NCBI GenBank assembly: GCA_029243485.1
Contig: JAQWRY010000048.1
Coordinates: 1 to 33,110 of the forward strand
Source of the DNA: Candidatus Binatia bacterium
Lineage (GTDB): Bacteria; Desulfobacterota; Binatia; UBA12015
Direction of reading: 5' to 3'
Length of the DNA: 33,110 nt
The notes under the pieces were generated by a model, which was given only the letters and a program-made list of their open reading frames with translations, was not told where the DNA came from and ran no database searches. Shown here piece by piece: positions 24,669 through 31,803 of the stretch (position 1 is its first letter; each line of letters starts with the position of its first letter). The translations under genes and the position numbers were made by a program.

Positions 24669-25019
24669 CTCCGTCGCCCCCAGCTTTACGACCGCCGCGT
24701 TGCCCTCCACCTCACCCGTTGCGAAGTTCAACGACGATGCAGTGGGAAGCGCCGCGTCGCTCGGATGGAGCGTCAGAAATCCGGGACCCGCCGGGGCCAC
24801 GATCGTCGCGTTGTTCGTGATCCCCGTCGCGCCCTCGGGAATCCCACACACCCCCCGAACCATGATCTCCCGGGTCGTCTGACCCTCCAGCGCCGGGCCT
24901 TCCCCCGGCTGACGCGTGTCCAGGACCCGGCACGGGTTGATCAGCGTAAGCTCCGCATGCGCGGGGGAGGAAAGAAGCAGCAGCGTCAGGGACGCAATTC
25001 AGATCGTCGTCTTGGTCAT
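24651..25019 (-). pseudogene. exported 'PCRVLDTR' repeat-domain protein with stop in the signal peptide
   Basis: AAAAAGGAGCC precedes ATG 25019. The product would be MTKTTI, stop (TGA 25001-24999), then IASLTLLLLSSPAHAELTLI as the signal peptide, NPCRVLDTRQPGEGPALEGQ, VRGVCGIPEGATGITNNATI, GPGFLTLHPSDAALPTASSL and NFATGEVEGNAAVVKL. This is a common exported beta-sandwich domain found in multi-domain surface proteins. The nonsense codon removes export, and the 3' end fades into repeat copy 3. Without the stop the domain looks complete. Confidence 0.78.
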
Positions 25020-25226
25020 GCGTGGCTCCTTTTTGGGAAATAGAGGCTCTGCAGCCCGCAGATGCCACGACCCGGCTCGTCGTGTCGAGGGGGCTCCCCG
25101 GAACGCCGAACTCCTTCGGGACGACCCTGGCGCGGAACTGCAGACCCCTGAAGCCAGACCAAAGCGGGGTGTGCCGGTTTTTGTGCCAGGTCTCGGCGCC
25201 CTTCCAAAGGAGGGGACAAGGGGACA

Positions 25227-25312
25227 ACGACCGGGAACCTTCCCCGTGAAGCGTAGCGTTGCGATATCCGCTGGCGAAACAAATCGCTTCCTGGGGGAAG
25301 GTTCCCGGTCGT
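25227..25312. repeat. 19-bp perfect inverted repeat with nested arms
   Basis: ACGACCGGGAACCTTCCCC (25227-25245) is exactly complementary to 25294-25312, with a 48-nt interior whose ends also pair (AAGCG and CGCTT). The left arm is preceded by two GGGGACAA words. It may be a miniature mobile element or a structured RNA. The 25020-25420 stretch holds no other gene that I can support. Confidence 0.65.
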
Positions 25313-25420
25313 ACCTGGCGCTCCTCGCTCGGCGGAGGCTTGCCTCGAGCCCATCCGCAGGAGAGATCCGGACCGGTGGGCTCCTCCCGCTCGCCACCTT
25401 GCCGTGCTATCCTCGAAGAC

Positions 25421-25633
25421 GTGCCGACTCGAGACTGGCCTTCGCTTCGCTCAACGCCGGGCTGGCAGGATTCTACGATGGAAGCGCGCGATAGAGCTGT
25501 CGCAAGTGCCTGCCGGGCTGCGATGCAACTGCTCGATGACGTGCCCGACCGCGAAACCAGGCTCAGGCGGATCGACCCGGTCCCCAAGTCCACAAGAGAT
25601 CTGCTGGCTGCGCTACCTCGATGCGATGGCTGA
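25421..25633 (+). CDS. small helical protein upstream of the nucleotidyltransferase, hypothetical
   Basis: 70 residues from GTG 25421 (an inner ATG at 25478 is possible). Text: PTRDWPSLRSTPGWQDSTME, ARDRAVASACRAAMQLLDDV, RRIDPVPKSTRDLLAALPR. It is charged and helical, and I do not recognise a family. Its stop overlaps the start of the nucleotidyltransferase by 8 bp, so translation would be coupled, as in two-gene toxin-antitoxin units. A TATCCT box lies about 10 bp before the GTG. It may be a true partner or chance coding. Confidence 0.5.
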   Translation: MPTRDWPSLRSTPGWQDSTMEARDRAVASACRAAMQLLDDVPDRETRLRRIDPVPKSTRDLLAALPRCDG

Positions 25634-26204
25634 GCCGGCCACCGCCGTCGACATTGCTCGCCGTCTAGCCGACGCACTCGAGAAGGCAGACCTTCCGTAT
25701 GCGATCGGGGGAGCACTGGCGCTGGCCTACTATGCCGTGCCGAGAGCGACCGTCGATGTAGACATCAACATATTCGTTCCCCCCGCGACCGAGCTTCCCT
25801 TGGTACTTCACACCCTTCAAGGGGCGGGGTTCGCGCCAGACGCATCCGCACCGACGATCGAGCGACAGGCCACGACCGACGGGCAGTTTCGTGGCTACGT
25901 CGATGGACTTCGGGTCGACGTGTTCGTCCCGGCGATCAACTACTACGCGGAGCTCCAGCAACGTCGACGGCAAGTACCACTCGCCGGCCGCCCCGCATGG
26001 GTCCTTGGTCCAGAGGACATCGCCATTCTCAAGCTCATGTTCTACCGAAGGAAAGACCTAGCCGACGTCGAGTCCTTGCTCCGCGAGCAGGGCGGAGCCC
26101 TCAACCTGAAGTTCGTAGCCGACAAACTCCGAGACCTCGTCGGGGACGACGACGAGCGACTCAGGACGCTCACGGAGATCGCGGACGAGGTCGAAAAGAG
26201 CTGA
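25626..26204 (+). CDS. nucleotidyltransferase-fold protein (AbiEii/DUF6036-like)
   Basis: 192 residues from ATG 25626. The fold signature is the early LPYAIGGALALAYYAVPRAT motif (G-G turn) followed by VDVDINIFVP, which provides the D-x-D metal-binding pair, then LRVDVFVPA with a third acidic residue. The second half has AWVLGPEDIAILKLMFYRRK and a helical end. Such proteins transfer nucleotides, or act as toxin-like partners in abortive-infection type systems. It overlaps a small upstream ORF, and its own stop codon lies in a tRNA-Thr 3' half. The usual antitoxin of AbiEii is not recognisable upstream. Target unknown. Confidence 0.78.
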   Translation: MAEPATAVDIARRLADALEKADLPYAIGGALALAYYAVPRATVDVDINIFVPPATELPLVLHTLQGAGFAPDASAPTIERQATTDGQFRGYVDGLRVDVFVPAINYYAELQQRRRQVPLAGRPAWVLGPEDIAILKLMFYRRKDLADVESLLREQGGALNLKFVADKLRDLVGDDDERLRTLTEIADEVEKS

Positions 26205-26246
26205 TTCGTAATCAGTAGATCGCCGGTTCAATTCCGGCGGGTGGCT
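26198..26246 (+). other. tRNA-Thr 3' half (anticodon CGT), att-like remnant
   Basis: Anticodon arm GCTGA-TTCGTAA-TCAGT, T arm GCCGG-TTCAATT-CCGGC, and acceptor strand GGGTGGC with T as discriminator. The 5' half is absent: upstream is the coding end of the nucleotidyltransferase gene, and a matching GCCACCC acceptor is not found. It looks like the left-over half of a tRNA gene used as an integration site. Confidence 0.8.
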
Positions 26247-26252
26247 CTTTGG

Positions 26253-26325
26253 AAGCCGAGTTCGCGCAGGCAGTTGAGCGACTCGGCTTCACCGCACAGG
26301 CAAGGCACACACGAGCATGTGTGCC
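26253..26325. other. two hairpins after the tRNA-Thr remnant
   Basis: AAGCCGAGT (26253-26261) pairs with ACTCGGCTT (26281-26289) across a 19-nt loop. GGCACACA (26304-26311) pairs with TGTGTGCC (26318-26325) across a 6-nt loop. There is no clear T-tract. They could be the former tRNA terminator and a flanking structure. The 26326-26543 stretch shows no gene. Confidence 0.5.
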
Positions 26326-26543
26326 TATATAGTGTGCCAACTTTAGGCGGACAGCGGCCAGGGTACCCGGTGGTTCGAGTCGCAGATTCAGTCGCGCCAA
26401 CGTCGCCGCCGAGATTGCGGAGAGGGGCGCAGGCGACCAGCTGACGACGTACATCCTTGACATCCGGGCAGCACCGTGAGCGCGGCGTTCAGGATCCAGG
26501 CCGCACCCTACTAACCTGCAAGCTTCGATTTCGGAGATCCCAA

Positions 26544-27137
26544 ATGAAAGCATCCATCCATCTGCTCTCCGCCGCCCTGCTCTTCACCGTCGCCTGCGGC
26601 GACTCGAGCACCGATGCCAACTTGCTCGGCGACAACCCAAACAACGAAACTGTAACGACAGTCCAATGTGACACTCGAACGAAAGATGTGAATCAGTACA
26701 CGCAGGTTCGTTGCTATCCTTATGGCACGGATCCCGTCGACGATGGCTACTGCGCATTGTCAACGTGGGAAACACCGTGCGAACTGTTCCCTGAATTGCC
26801 ACCTTTCACACCACCGGCGTACATAGCATGCACTTACTTGACCCGTTTAGCCGATAAAGCCCACTCGAATGCTGACGTGTGCCAGAAAGTTTTGGGCGAA
26901 CCATGGAGAAGCGCAGATCACAAGCTAGGCCGCGTGGAGTTGGTGGGAGTGTTCTTCCCCGACGACTCCGAAGAAGAAAGCGCGTATTACGACATCTTTA
27001 TCGACTTGACCCAACCCCATTCTCACCGGGAACTCCAATCTGGTCACCCGGATGTAGATATTTTCTGTTACTCGGCCTCCGTTACTGGCGACGACGATCC
27101 GAATCCAAGGTACGAACCTGCTCTCTGCAGGGACTAG
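26544..27137 (+). CDS. hypothetical lipoprotein
   Basis: 197 residues from ATG 26544 (CGGAG upstream). MKASIHLLSAALLFTVACGD carries lipobox FTVAC, followed by an Asn/Asp/Thr-rich linker and a Cys-containing domain (TVQCDTRTKDVNQYTQVRCY, YCALSTWETPCELFPELPPF, CTYLTRLADKAHSNADVCQK, DIFCYSASV). About eight cysteines in the mature part suggest disulfides. No family recognised. The DNA is visibly less GC-rich than its neighbours, consistent with transfer. Confidence 0.7.
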   Translation: MKASIHLLSAALLFTVACGDSSTDANLLGDNPNNETVTTVQCDTRTKDVNQYTQVRCYPYGTDPVDDGYCALSTWETPCELFPELPPFTPPAYIACTYLTRLADKAHSNADVCQKVLGEPWRSADHKLGRVELVGVFFPDDSEEESAYYDIFIDLTQPHSHRELQSGHPDVDIFCYSASVTGDDDPNPRYEPALCRD

Positions 27138-27244
27138 TTGTACGAATTGAATTCCGGTTTGACAGGAAACACGCCCGCCCCTTTTGACCCAACCCCCTTC
27201 TAGCCGGCAACTCCAAACCTGCCGCCCGACGGCTACGCCGCGGC

Positions 27245-27337
27245 CGCCTGCACCCGAAAACGGGACCTCGCTCCAGGCTTCGCAGTCGCCGCTACCCGTC
27301 GACCCGGGCAAATAGGCCGTTCATGTTTCCTACCACC
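27245..27337 (-). repeat. 93-bp repeat, copy B (inverted)
   Basis: Reverse complement differs from copies A and D by three bases. Starts GGTGGTAGGAAACATGAACG and contains CCCG-TTTT-CGGG. It lies precisely where the transposase reading frame is lost, so it probably interrupted the transposase gene. Confidence 0.85.
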
Positions 27338-28081
27338 AGAATGAGGTAACGTTTGCCAAGCAAGAAACCGTCGAACCCACCGGTAAGGTGCCTCGCCATG
27401 TTCCTCATCCACGCTTCGCCCGGCTGGCATGTGATGCCGGCGATGTGAACTTTGCGCGTGCTCAGCTCCATCACGAACAGCACCGAGTATCGCACCAACC
27501 CGCCAAGCGTGACGACCTCGACGGTGAAGAAGTCCATGGCAGCGAGAACCTCCCAGTGGGCCTTGAGGAAGGTCTTCCACGACATCTTCTTGCGTCGCTC
27601 GGGCGCGGGTTCGATTCCATGATCTGCCAGGATCGTCGCAACGGTGGTCCGACCGATCTCGTGACCCAGGCCGCGCATGACGTCGCGCAGGCGCGTAGTC
27701 GCCCCAGCCGGGATTGTCGCAGGCGAGCTGGACCACCAGGGCCGCAGTCTCTGGCGGCTTTGGAGGTCGACCCGGCCCACGCCGTGCGCTGCCGTCGTAC
27801 TTCTTGGCCAGCAGCCTTCTGTACCAGCGCAGGATCGTGTCCGGCGTGACGACGCCGGCGAACTCTTGCAGCAGCTTGCGTCCGAGGAGCTTCCCCTTGG
27901 CCGCGAGGCGGCGGCGTTGTTCATCGGTGAAGCGGATGCGTCGACCGCCGAGCTTCCGGTCGAGCTGCTCGCGCAGGACGCGATTCTCCTCGATCAGATA
28001 CGCGATGATGTCTTGCTGTCGGCGATTCACGAACCCGGCGAAGGTCAGGAGAAGGAAGTGCAGTGCAGTGGGCGGCAGCAT
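27338..28081 (-). pseudogene. rve-type IS transposase, frameshifted and truncated
   Basis: ATG 28081. N-terminus [76 protein letters not shown] and [10 protein letters not shown] is the usual helix-turn-helix front end. After DNPGWG (about 27715) the frame shifts to [20 protein letters not shown], then [20 protein letters not shown], which holds the first catalytic Asp, and [20 protein letters not shown]. At LLGKRYLI the expected HDRD with the second Asp is replaced by the 93-bp repeat. The second Asp and the Glu are lost, so it cannot transpose. A C-terminal end of the same kind lies at 15773-15905. Confidence 0.85.
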
Positions 28082-28135
28082 CGCACGACAACATCACCGA
28101 CAGGTTGTGCTCGAGCAACGTCGACCTGCCAAGCT

Positions 28136-28206
28136 CTCGGCGCTAGGCTCGCCGAAGGGCGTGTTGCCGCGGAAAACGGCATGGGCCAAGTTTCCCGACA
28201 CAACGA
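28136..28206 (+). repeat. putative IS terminal region, copy 1
   Basis: CTCGGCGCTAGGCTCGCCGA and downstream CGGAAAACGGCATGGGCCAA, CCCGACA lie upstream of the transposase start, where an IS end is expected. About 70% similar to 30123-30195 by eye, in the same orientation. Confidence 0.45.
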
Positions 28207-28208
28207 CG

Positions 28209-29045
28209 TCACCTCGACTGGATCGTGTGAGAATTGTCGATCTTCCAGGTCAGGTTGTAGGGGGCTACGCGCGGGCTTACCCGCGCCGAGCACTGGCCGA
28301 ACCAGTGGCCATTAGGGTCTTTGCTCGTCAAGAAAGTGGGGTCGCTCCACGGCTTGGTGTCCGTTTTTCGCGCGGTCGGGTGGCACTCACAGCCTGCTCC
28401 CGTGCAGGTTCTGAAGACAGGCTTCTTGTGACTCTCGACGATGATCAGTGACCACGGCACCTGCTTCGTCCATTCCGCTCGCCGATGCTCGGGGCTTCTG
28501 CCGTAGCTGCCACATTGATCGAACGTGACGTGAAATCTGGACGTCCGGAAGAGTTCGTGTTTGTCCTTCGCCTCGACGTAGTTCCACATCATGGTCTTCA
28601 GAGTGTTTCCGACGTGGCTAAAGGTCGCAGATTGCGTCGATGGTTTTTCCGTTCCCAGCTGCAGGAATCTGTTGGCCGGTGACTTCTTGTCGACTGGTTT
28701 CTTCGAGCCTTCTCTCCAATAGGTGTTCTTGTCACTCATGTGCCATTCCCGCCCGGTTTTCTTTCCCTGGGCAGCCACCTCGATGCTCTTGTGGAGGTGG
28801 GACCAACCGCCGCTCTTGAGCTGAGTGAAGCCCATCATGGTGATGTGAGCGCCGGCCCAGCACGCATCCACATGAAAAACTTCCTTTTGGTGATAGTTTT
28901 TGGGAATGGCGTAGACGGCGTAGTACGGGCGGGAGCCCTCTCCGTTTCCGCCCGTGTTCGTGCCGTCAGGCTGGGTGGCACTGTCTCCACACGCGAAGAG
29001 AAGAAGGAGGGCAAGAAGGCGCGGGCTTCGGATAGCTGCGCTCAT
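28209..29045 (-). CDS. hypothetical lipoprotein with two HxT motifs, possibly 2H phosphoesterase-like
   Basis: 278 residues from ATG 29045 (the frame is open to 29327, but that leader lacks export features). LLALLLLFACGDSATQ is a lipoprotein signal, followed by a Gly/Asn linker. The domain begins YYAVYAIPKNYHQKEV and contains WAGAHITMMGFTQL (His67-x-Thr69) and SRFHVTFDQCGSY (His172-x-Thr174). Two H-x-T motifs flanked by hydrophobic residues are the hallmark of 2H phosphoesterases, which open cyclic phosphodiesters; the fit is tentative. The end (TWKIDNSHTIQSR) reaches the IS border, so the C-terminus may have been altered. No known family. Confidence 0.6.
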   Translation of the reverse strand: MSAAIRSPRLLALLLLFACGDSATQPDGTNTGGNGEGSRPYYAVYAIPKNYHQKEVFHVDACWAGAHITMMGFTQLKSGGWSHLHKSIEVAAQGKKTGREWHMSDKNTYWREGSKKPVDKKSPANRFLQLGTEKPSTQSATFSHVGNTLKTMMWNYVEAKDKHELFRTSRFHVTFDQCGSYGRSPEHRRAEWTKQVPWSLIIVESHKKPVFRTCTGAGCECHPTARKTDTKPWSDPTFLTSKDPNGHWFGQCSARVSPRVAPYNLTWKIDNSHTIQSR

Positions 29046-29101
29046 CCCTGGCCCGTATCGCAAAAGGGGCGGGATTGGCAATACGCACCCCGCCGCCCGC
29101 G

Positions 29102-29120
29102 GGAACCATGTCATGGTTCC
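29102..29120. promoter_or_regulatory. 19-bp near-perfect palindrome upstream of the HxT lipoprotein
   Basis: GGAACCATG-T-CATGGTTCC with 9-bp arms and a 1-nt centre, 57 bp upstream of the ATG at 29045. The tight spacing suits a dimeric repressor site better than an RNA hairpin. No regulator gene is adjacent. Confidence 0.4.
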
Positions 29121-29188
29121 GGGCAGAGTCGACGGCCCGGCGGAATCTCCGCTCCGAGAGCGGTTCGGCCTTCGAGCTCCGGCGGTGA

Positions 29189-29464
29189 GTGACGCAAGCG
29201 GCGTGGGAGTTGTCCCGGCCTGTACGTCGTCAGCTGATCGAGACGGTCCGATCGGGTGAGTGCGGTGCGTTGTGCGCGTCGACCGCCGCGATGGAGCGTT
29301 TTGACGAGGAACGCCGAGTCGCCGCAAAGAGCACGATCTGGAACACCGGCTGCAAGAGCTGGTATCTCGACCAGGACGGCTTGCCCACGGCCTAGCCCTT
29401 TACCTTCGATCGTTTTCGCCAGGAGATGAGCCGGCGTCGCCTCTCCGACTACGATTGTCTTTGA
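29189..29464 (+). pseudogene. C-terminal remnant of a flavin-containing (Baeyer-Villiger type) monooxygenase
   Basis: AMERFDEERRVAAKSTIWNT, GCKSWYLDQDGLPTA, stop (TAG 29393-29395), then PFTFDRFRQEMSRRRLSDYD, CL and stop at 29464. The WNxGCxSWYLDxxGxPxxWPFT pattern is the usual end of this NADPH/FAD enzyme class, and the amber codon stands where Trp is expected (TGG to TAG). Everything N-terminal, including both Rossmann folds, is missing. Confidence 0.72.
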
Positions 29465-29500
29465 GGCCCGGGTGCGGCGGCGGAAGATACAGACGTCTTT

Positions 29501-29947
29501 TTAGAAGACGATCGGGTCGAGGAAGGCTCCGCTCGGCGATTCGCAGTAATAGTCCCGGTTGATGTCGCGGGTAAAGGCGAGGACTTTCTGGACGTAGCTC
29601 GATCCGTTGGGCATACACCACGGCCGCGGCGCCAAGGCGTCGACCCTGGCCAGATACTTCGGCACGACGCCCTTCCTCGGATCATTCAAGCACGCGTCGA
29701 GGCCACTGTCTTTTCCTTTTGATACGTTCCTGGCGCCCTTGCTGAAGCACTTCGCCATGCTAGCGGCGAGTTTCGAGGAGAATTTTTGGTGCTTGTTGGT
29801 GGCGTCGAACGTCTCGGCGTCAAAGGGTATGAGACCGATGAAGCCGAATTCGGCGGGCAGAGGCGCGCCCCCCAAATAGGTTCCCGCCTGTGCACTCGTT
29901 GCGAACAATGCCACTGCACAACCAATCGCCACGATCGTTCGGTTCAT
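29501..29947 (-). CDS. small secreted protein, hypothetical
   Basis: 148 residues from ATG 29947 with a strong AGGAGGT site. Signal peptide MNRTIVAIGCAVALFATSAQ ending A before GTYLGG. The mature part has four cysteines (AKCFSKGARNVSKGKDSGLD, ACLNDPRKGVVPKYLARV, PRPWCMPNGSSYVQKVLAF, NRDYYCESPSG) and a K/G-rich segment that recalls the helical KC...C start of the DUF1566 protein at 30767. No family recognised. It stands alone. Confidence 0.7.
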   Translation of the reverse strand: MNRTIVAIGCAVALFATSAQAGTYLGGAPLPAEFGFIGLIPFDAETFDATNKHQKFSSKLAASMAKCFSKGARNVSKGKDSGLDACLNDPRKGVVPKYLARVDALAPRPWCMPNGSSYVQKVLAFTRDINRDYYCESPSGAFLDPIVF

Positions 29948-30122
29948 TGCTACCTCCTGTCGGCGTTGCGTCTGGCCTGCCGGCTCGAGATACCGCGGTG
30001 GAAGAGCTTCCTCAAGCAGGGATTCGCTGATGGGCGTCTTGCCCATCGTGACCAGGGAACGAAGAGCAGATAGAGAGCGGGTACGGGCCAGAACTCGATG
30101 TTCAGACAGAGCCAGGTGGCTA

Positions 30123-30195
30123 CTCGGCTGTAGGCTCGCCGACGGGAGGTCGTCACCACGGAAACAGCGTAGGCCGAGTTTTCGGACAGGACGAG
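30123..30195 (+). repeat. putative IS terminal region, copy 2 (solo)
   Basis: CTCGGCTGTAGGCTCGCCGA and CACGGAAACAGCGTAGGCCG, TTTTCGGACA align with 28136-28206. No transposase lies beside it, so it may be a solo end left by an excised or deleted element. Confidence 0.4.
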
Positions 30196-30208
30196 ATCCG
30201 CCGGTCGC

Positions 30209-30449
30209 CTACATGACTGGAACGCGACGGAGAACGAACAGCACCCCGGAGGCAAGTAGGAGTGTCATGACAAGAGCCGTCGCTCCGGGCGACATGGCCG
30301 GGACGGCAGAAGGATCTCCAGGCGTGATCTTGAAGGCGTTGTCCGAGGTTTCACCAACCACATAGACGTTGCCGGCCGCGTCCGTGGCGATGCCGGTGGG
30401 GTAGTCGAGTGTGTTCCCACCCCCGTCGCCGGTAGAGTCGATGATCGCC
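30209..30449 (-). pseudogene. 3' fragment of an NHL/SMP-30-like propeller protein with sorting tail
   Basis: Reading right to left: AIIDSTGDGGGNTLDYPTGI, ATDAAGNVYVVGETSDNAFK, ITPGDPSAV, then PAMSPGATALVMTLLLASGV, LFVLRRVPVM, stop at 30211-30209. The first part is one blade of an NHL-type beta-propeller (D-x-A-G-N-V-Y-V). The end resembles IPTL-CTERM-like anchors: P-x-x-S-P, a hydrophobic helix, and Arg-Arg. Its upstream part is replaced exactly at 30450 by the 93-bp repeat, so the gene was cut there. Confidence 0.7.
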
Positions 30450-30542
30450 GGCGGTAGGAAACATGAACGGCCTATTTGCCCGGGTCGACGGGTAGCGGCG
30501 ACTGCGAAGCGTGGAGCGAGGTCCCGTTTTCGGGTGCAGCCG
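30450..30542 (+). repeat. 93-bp repeat, copy A
   Basis: Identical base for base to copy D (31921-32013). Starts GGCGGTAGGAAACATGAACG and ends GTTTTCGGGTGCAGCCG. Can form CCCG-GGTCGA-CGGG and CCCG-TTTT-CGGG hairpins. It abuts the propeller fragment. Between it and the next gene, AGGGGAA-A-TTCCCCT (30660-30674) is a short palindrome. Confidence 0.9.
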
Positions 30543-30766
30543 GCCGCGGCCGTCCATGGCTAGAGCGTAGGCGCTTCCCGTGTGCAGGCTCGTGAACCCC
30601 GCTGTGCGTCCAGCTTCACAGCCCTCCTTCCCCGAGACTTCGAAAAAGCCACCGTCCGCAGGGGAAATTCCCCTCCTCCCCAGTGGCACCCTTCCTGCTG
30701 TCCAGTCTGGCAGCGGCCGTTTCGCCGCTCAATGACCCAAGCTGCACAACGAAAGGAAGGACGAAA

Positions 30767-31552
30767 ATGTCGAGTCAAACAAACAAGGCCCCCGGAGTAC
30801 GGACGACCATCTGGACCCTGATCCTGAGCCTTGCGCTCACCACCGCCGCCTTCGCCGCGACCGACGAGCAGAAGTGCCAGAATAAGAAACTGATCGCGTT
30901 GGGTAAGCGCGACCTGTGCCTTCAGCAGGAGCGTGGTAAGGAGGCGCTGGGCAGGACGCCGGACGTGGCCAAGTGCGCCGAGAAGTTCGACAAAGGGATC
31001 GCGGCGGCGGAGAAGAAGGTGGCTTGCCGTTGGCTGGACAACGGCGACGGCACGGCGACGGACCTGAACACGGGGCTTCAGTGGGAGCTGAAGACCGACG
31101 ACGGTTCGATCCACGACAAGGATAATCGCTTCGATTGGAGCGACAGGGATGCCGAGCCCTGGGATGTCGTGGAATTCTACCCTGCCGGGTTAAGCTACCC
31201 GGCTGGCGGGGCATTCGTGGACTTCCTGGGGACGCTCAACTTTAACCAATTGCCGGCTGGTTGGGGTTGCTTCGCAGGCAAGTGTGACTGGCGGCTCCCA
31301 ACGGCCGAGGAGCTGGCGGGGATCGTGGACCTGAGCGCACCCGGCTGCTTTAGCGGCTCGCCGTGCACCACGATTCCGGGCGAGACCGCCTATTCGTTTT
31401 TTTACGGGTCGTCGACTTCCGGCTCAGCCAGTGGTGCTGTCACCGCGGCGGTCGTGCTCTTCGACGGCGTGACGAGAGGTGGTGTCGTGACCGCCTTCGC
31501 CAACAAGGACATCCGCCACTTCTCCGTCCGTGCCGTACGCGGCGGCTCGTGA
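30767..31552 (+). CDS. secreted DUF1566 (Lcl C-terminal-like) protein
   Basis: 261 residues from ATG 30767 with AGGAAGG upstream; the frame is open to 30683 without export features. Signal peptide TTIWTLILSLALTTAAFA. A helical, Cys-paired segment follows (EQKCQNKKLIALGKRDLCLQ, DVAKCAEKFDKGIAAAEKKV), then the DUF1566 domain: CRWLDNGDGTATDLNTGLQW, CDWRLPTAEELAGIVDLSAP and the closing HFSVRAVRG. These exported domains occur in surface proteins of many environmental bacteria; binding partner unknown. Intact. Confidence 0.85.
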   Translation: MSSQTNKAPGVRTTIWTLILSLALTTAAFAATDEQKCQNKKLIALGKRDLCLQQERGKEALGRTPDVAKCAEKFDKGIAAAEKKVACRWLDNGDGTATDLNTGLQWELKTDDGSIHDKDNRFDWSDRDAEPWDVVEFYPAGLSYPAGGAFVDFLGTLNFNQLPAGWGCFAGKCDWRLPTAEELAGIVDLSAPGCFSGSPCTTIPGETAYSFFYGSSTSGSASGAVTAAVVLFDGVTRGGVVTAFANKDIRHFSVRAVRGGS

Positions 31553-31640
31553 GCTTGATGACTCACCCCGTCTATTCGGGTTTCTGAGATCCGGGTGGGC
31601 GGGGTTTTGCCGCGCATAGAACCGCCGCCAGGGCGGGCGG

Positions 31641-31733
31641 GGCGGTAGGCGGGATCAAGGGCCTATTTGCCCATGCCGACGGGTAGCCGCCACCGCGAAG
31701 CCTGGAGCGAGGTCCAGTTTTCGGGTCCAGGCG
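31641..31733 (+). repeat. 93-bp repeat, copy C (diverged)
   Basis: Aligns without gaps to copies A/D over the full 93 bp, with most changes in the first third. Conserved words: GGCCTATTTGCCC, GACGGGTAGC, GGAGCGAGGTCC and GTTTTCGGGT. An older copy. Confidence 0.8.
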
Positions 31734-31803
31734 GCAGCGGGCCCCCCAATGGTTTCCCGACCGGGGGGCGTAGGTAAAGCAGGGGTAGGGGGGCCTCGAT
31801 CTA

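Noticed and set aside
31553-31612. Terminator after the DUF1566 gene
   Set aside because: CCCG-TCTATT-CGGG followed by TTT is present, but a 4-bp stem is too weak to call.
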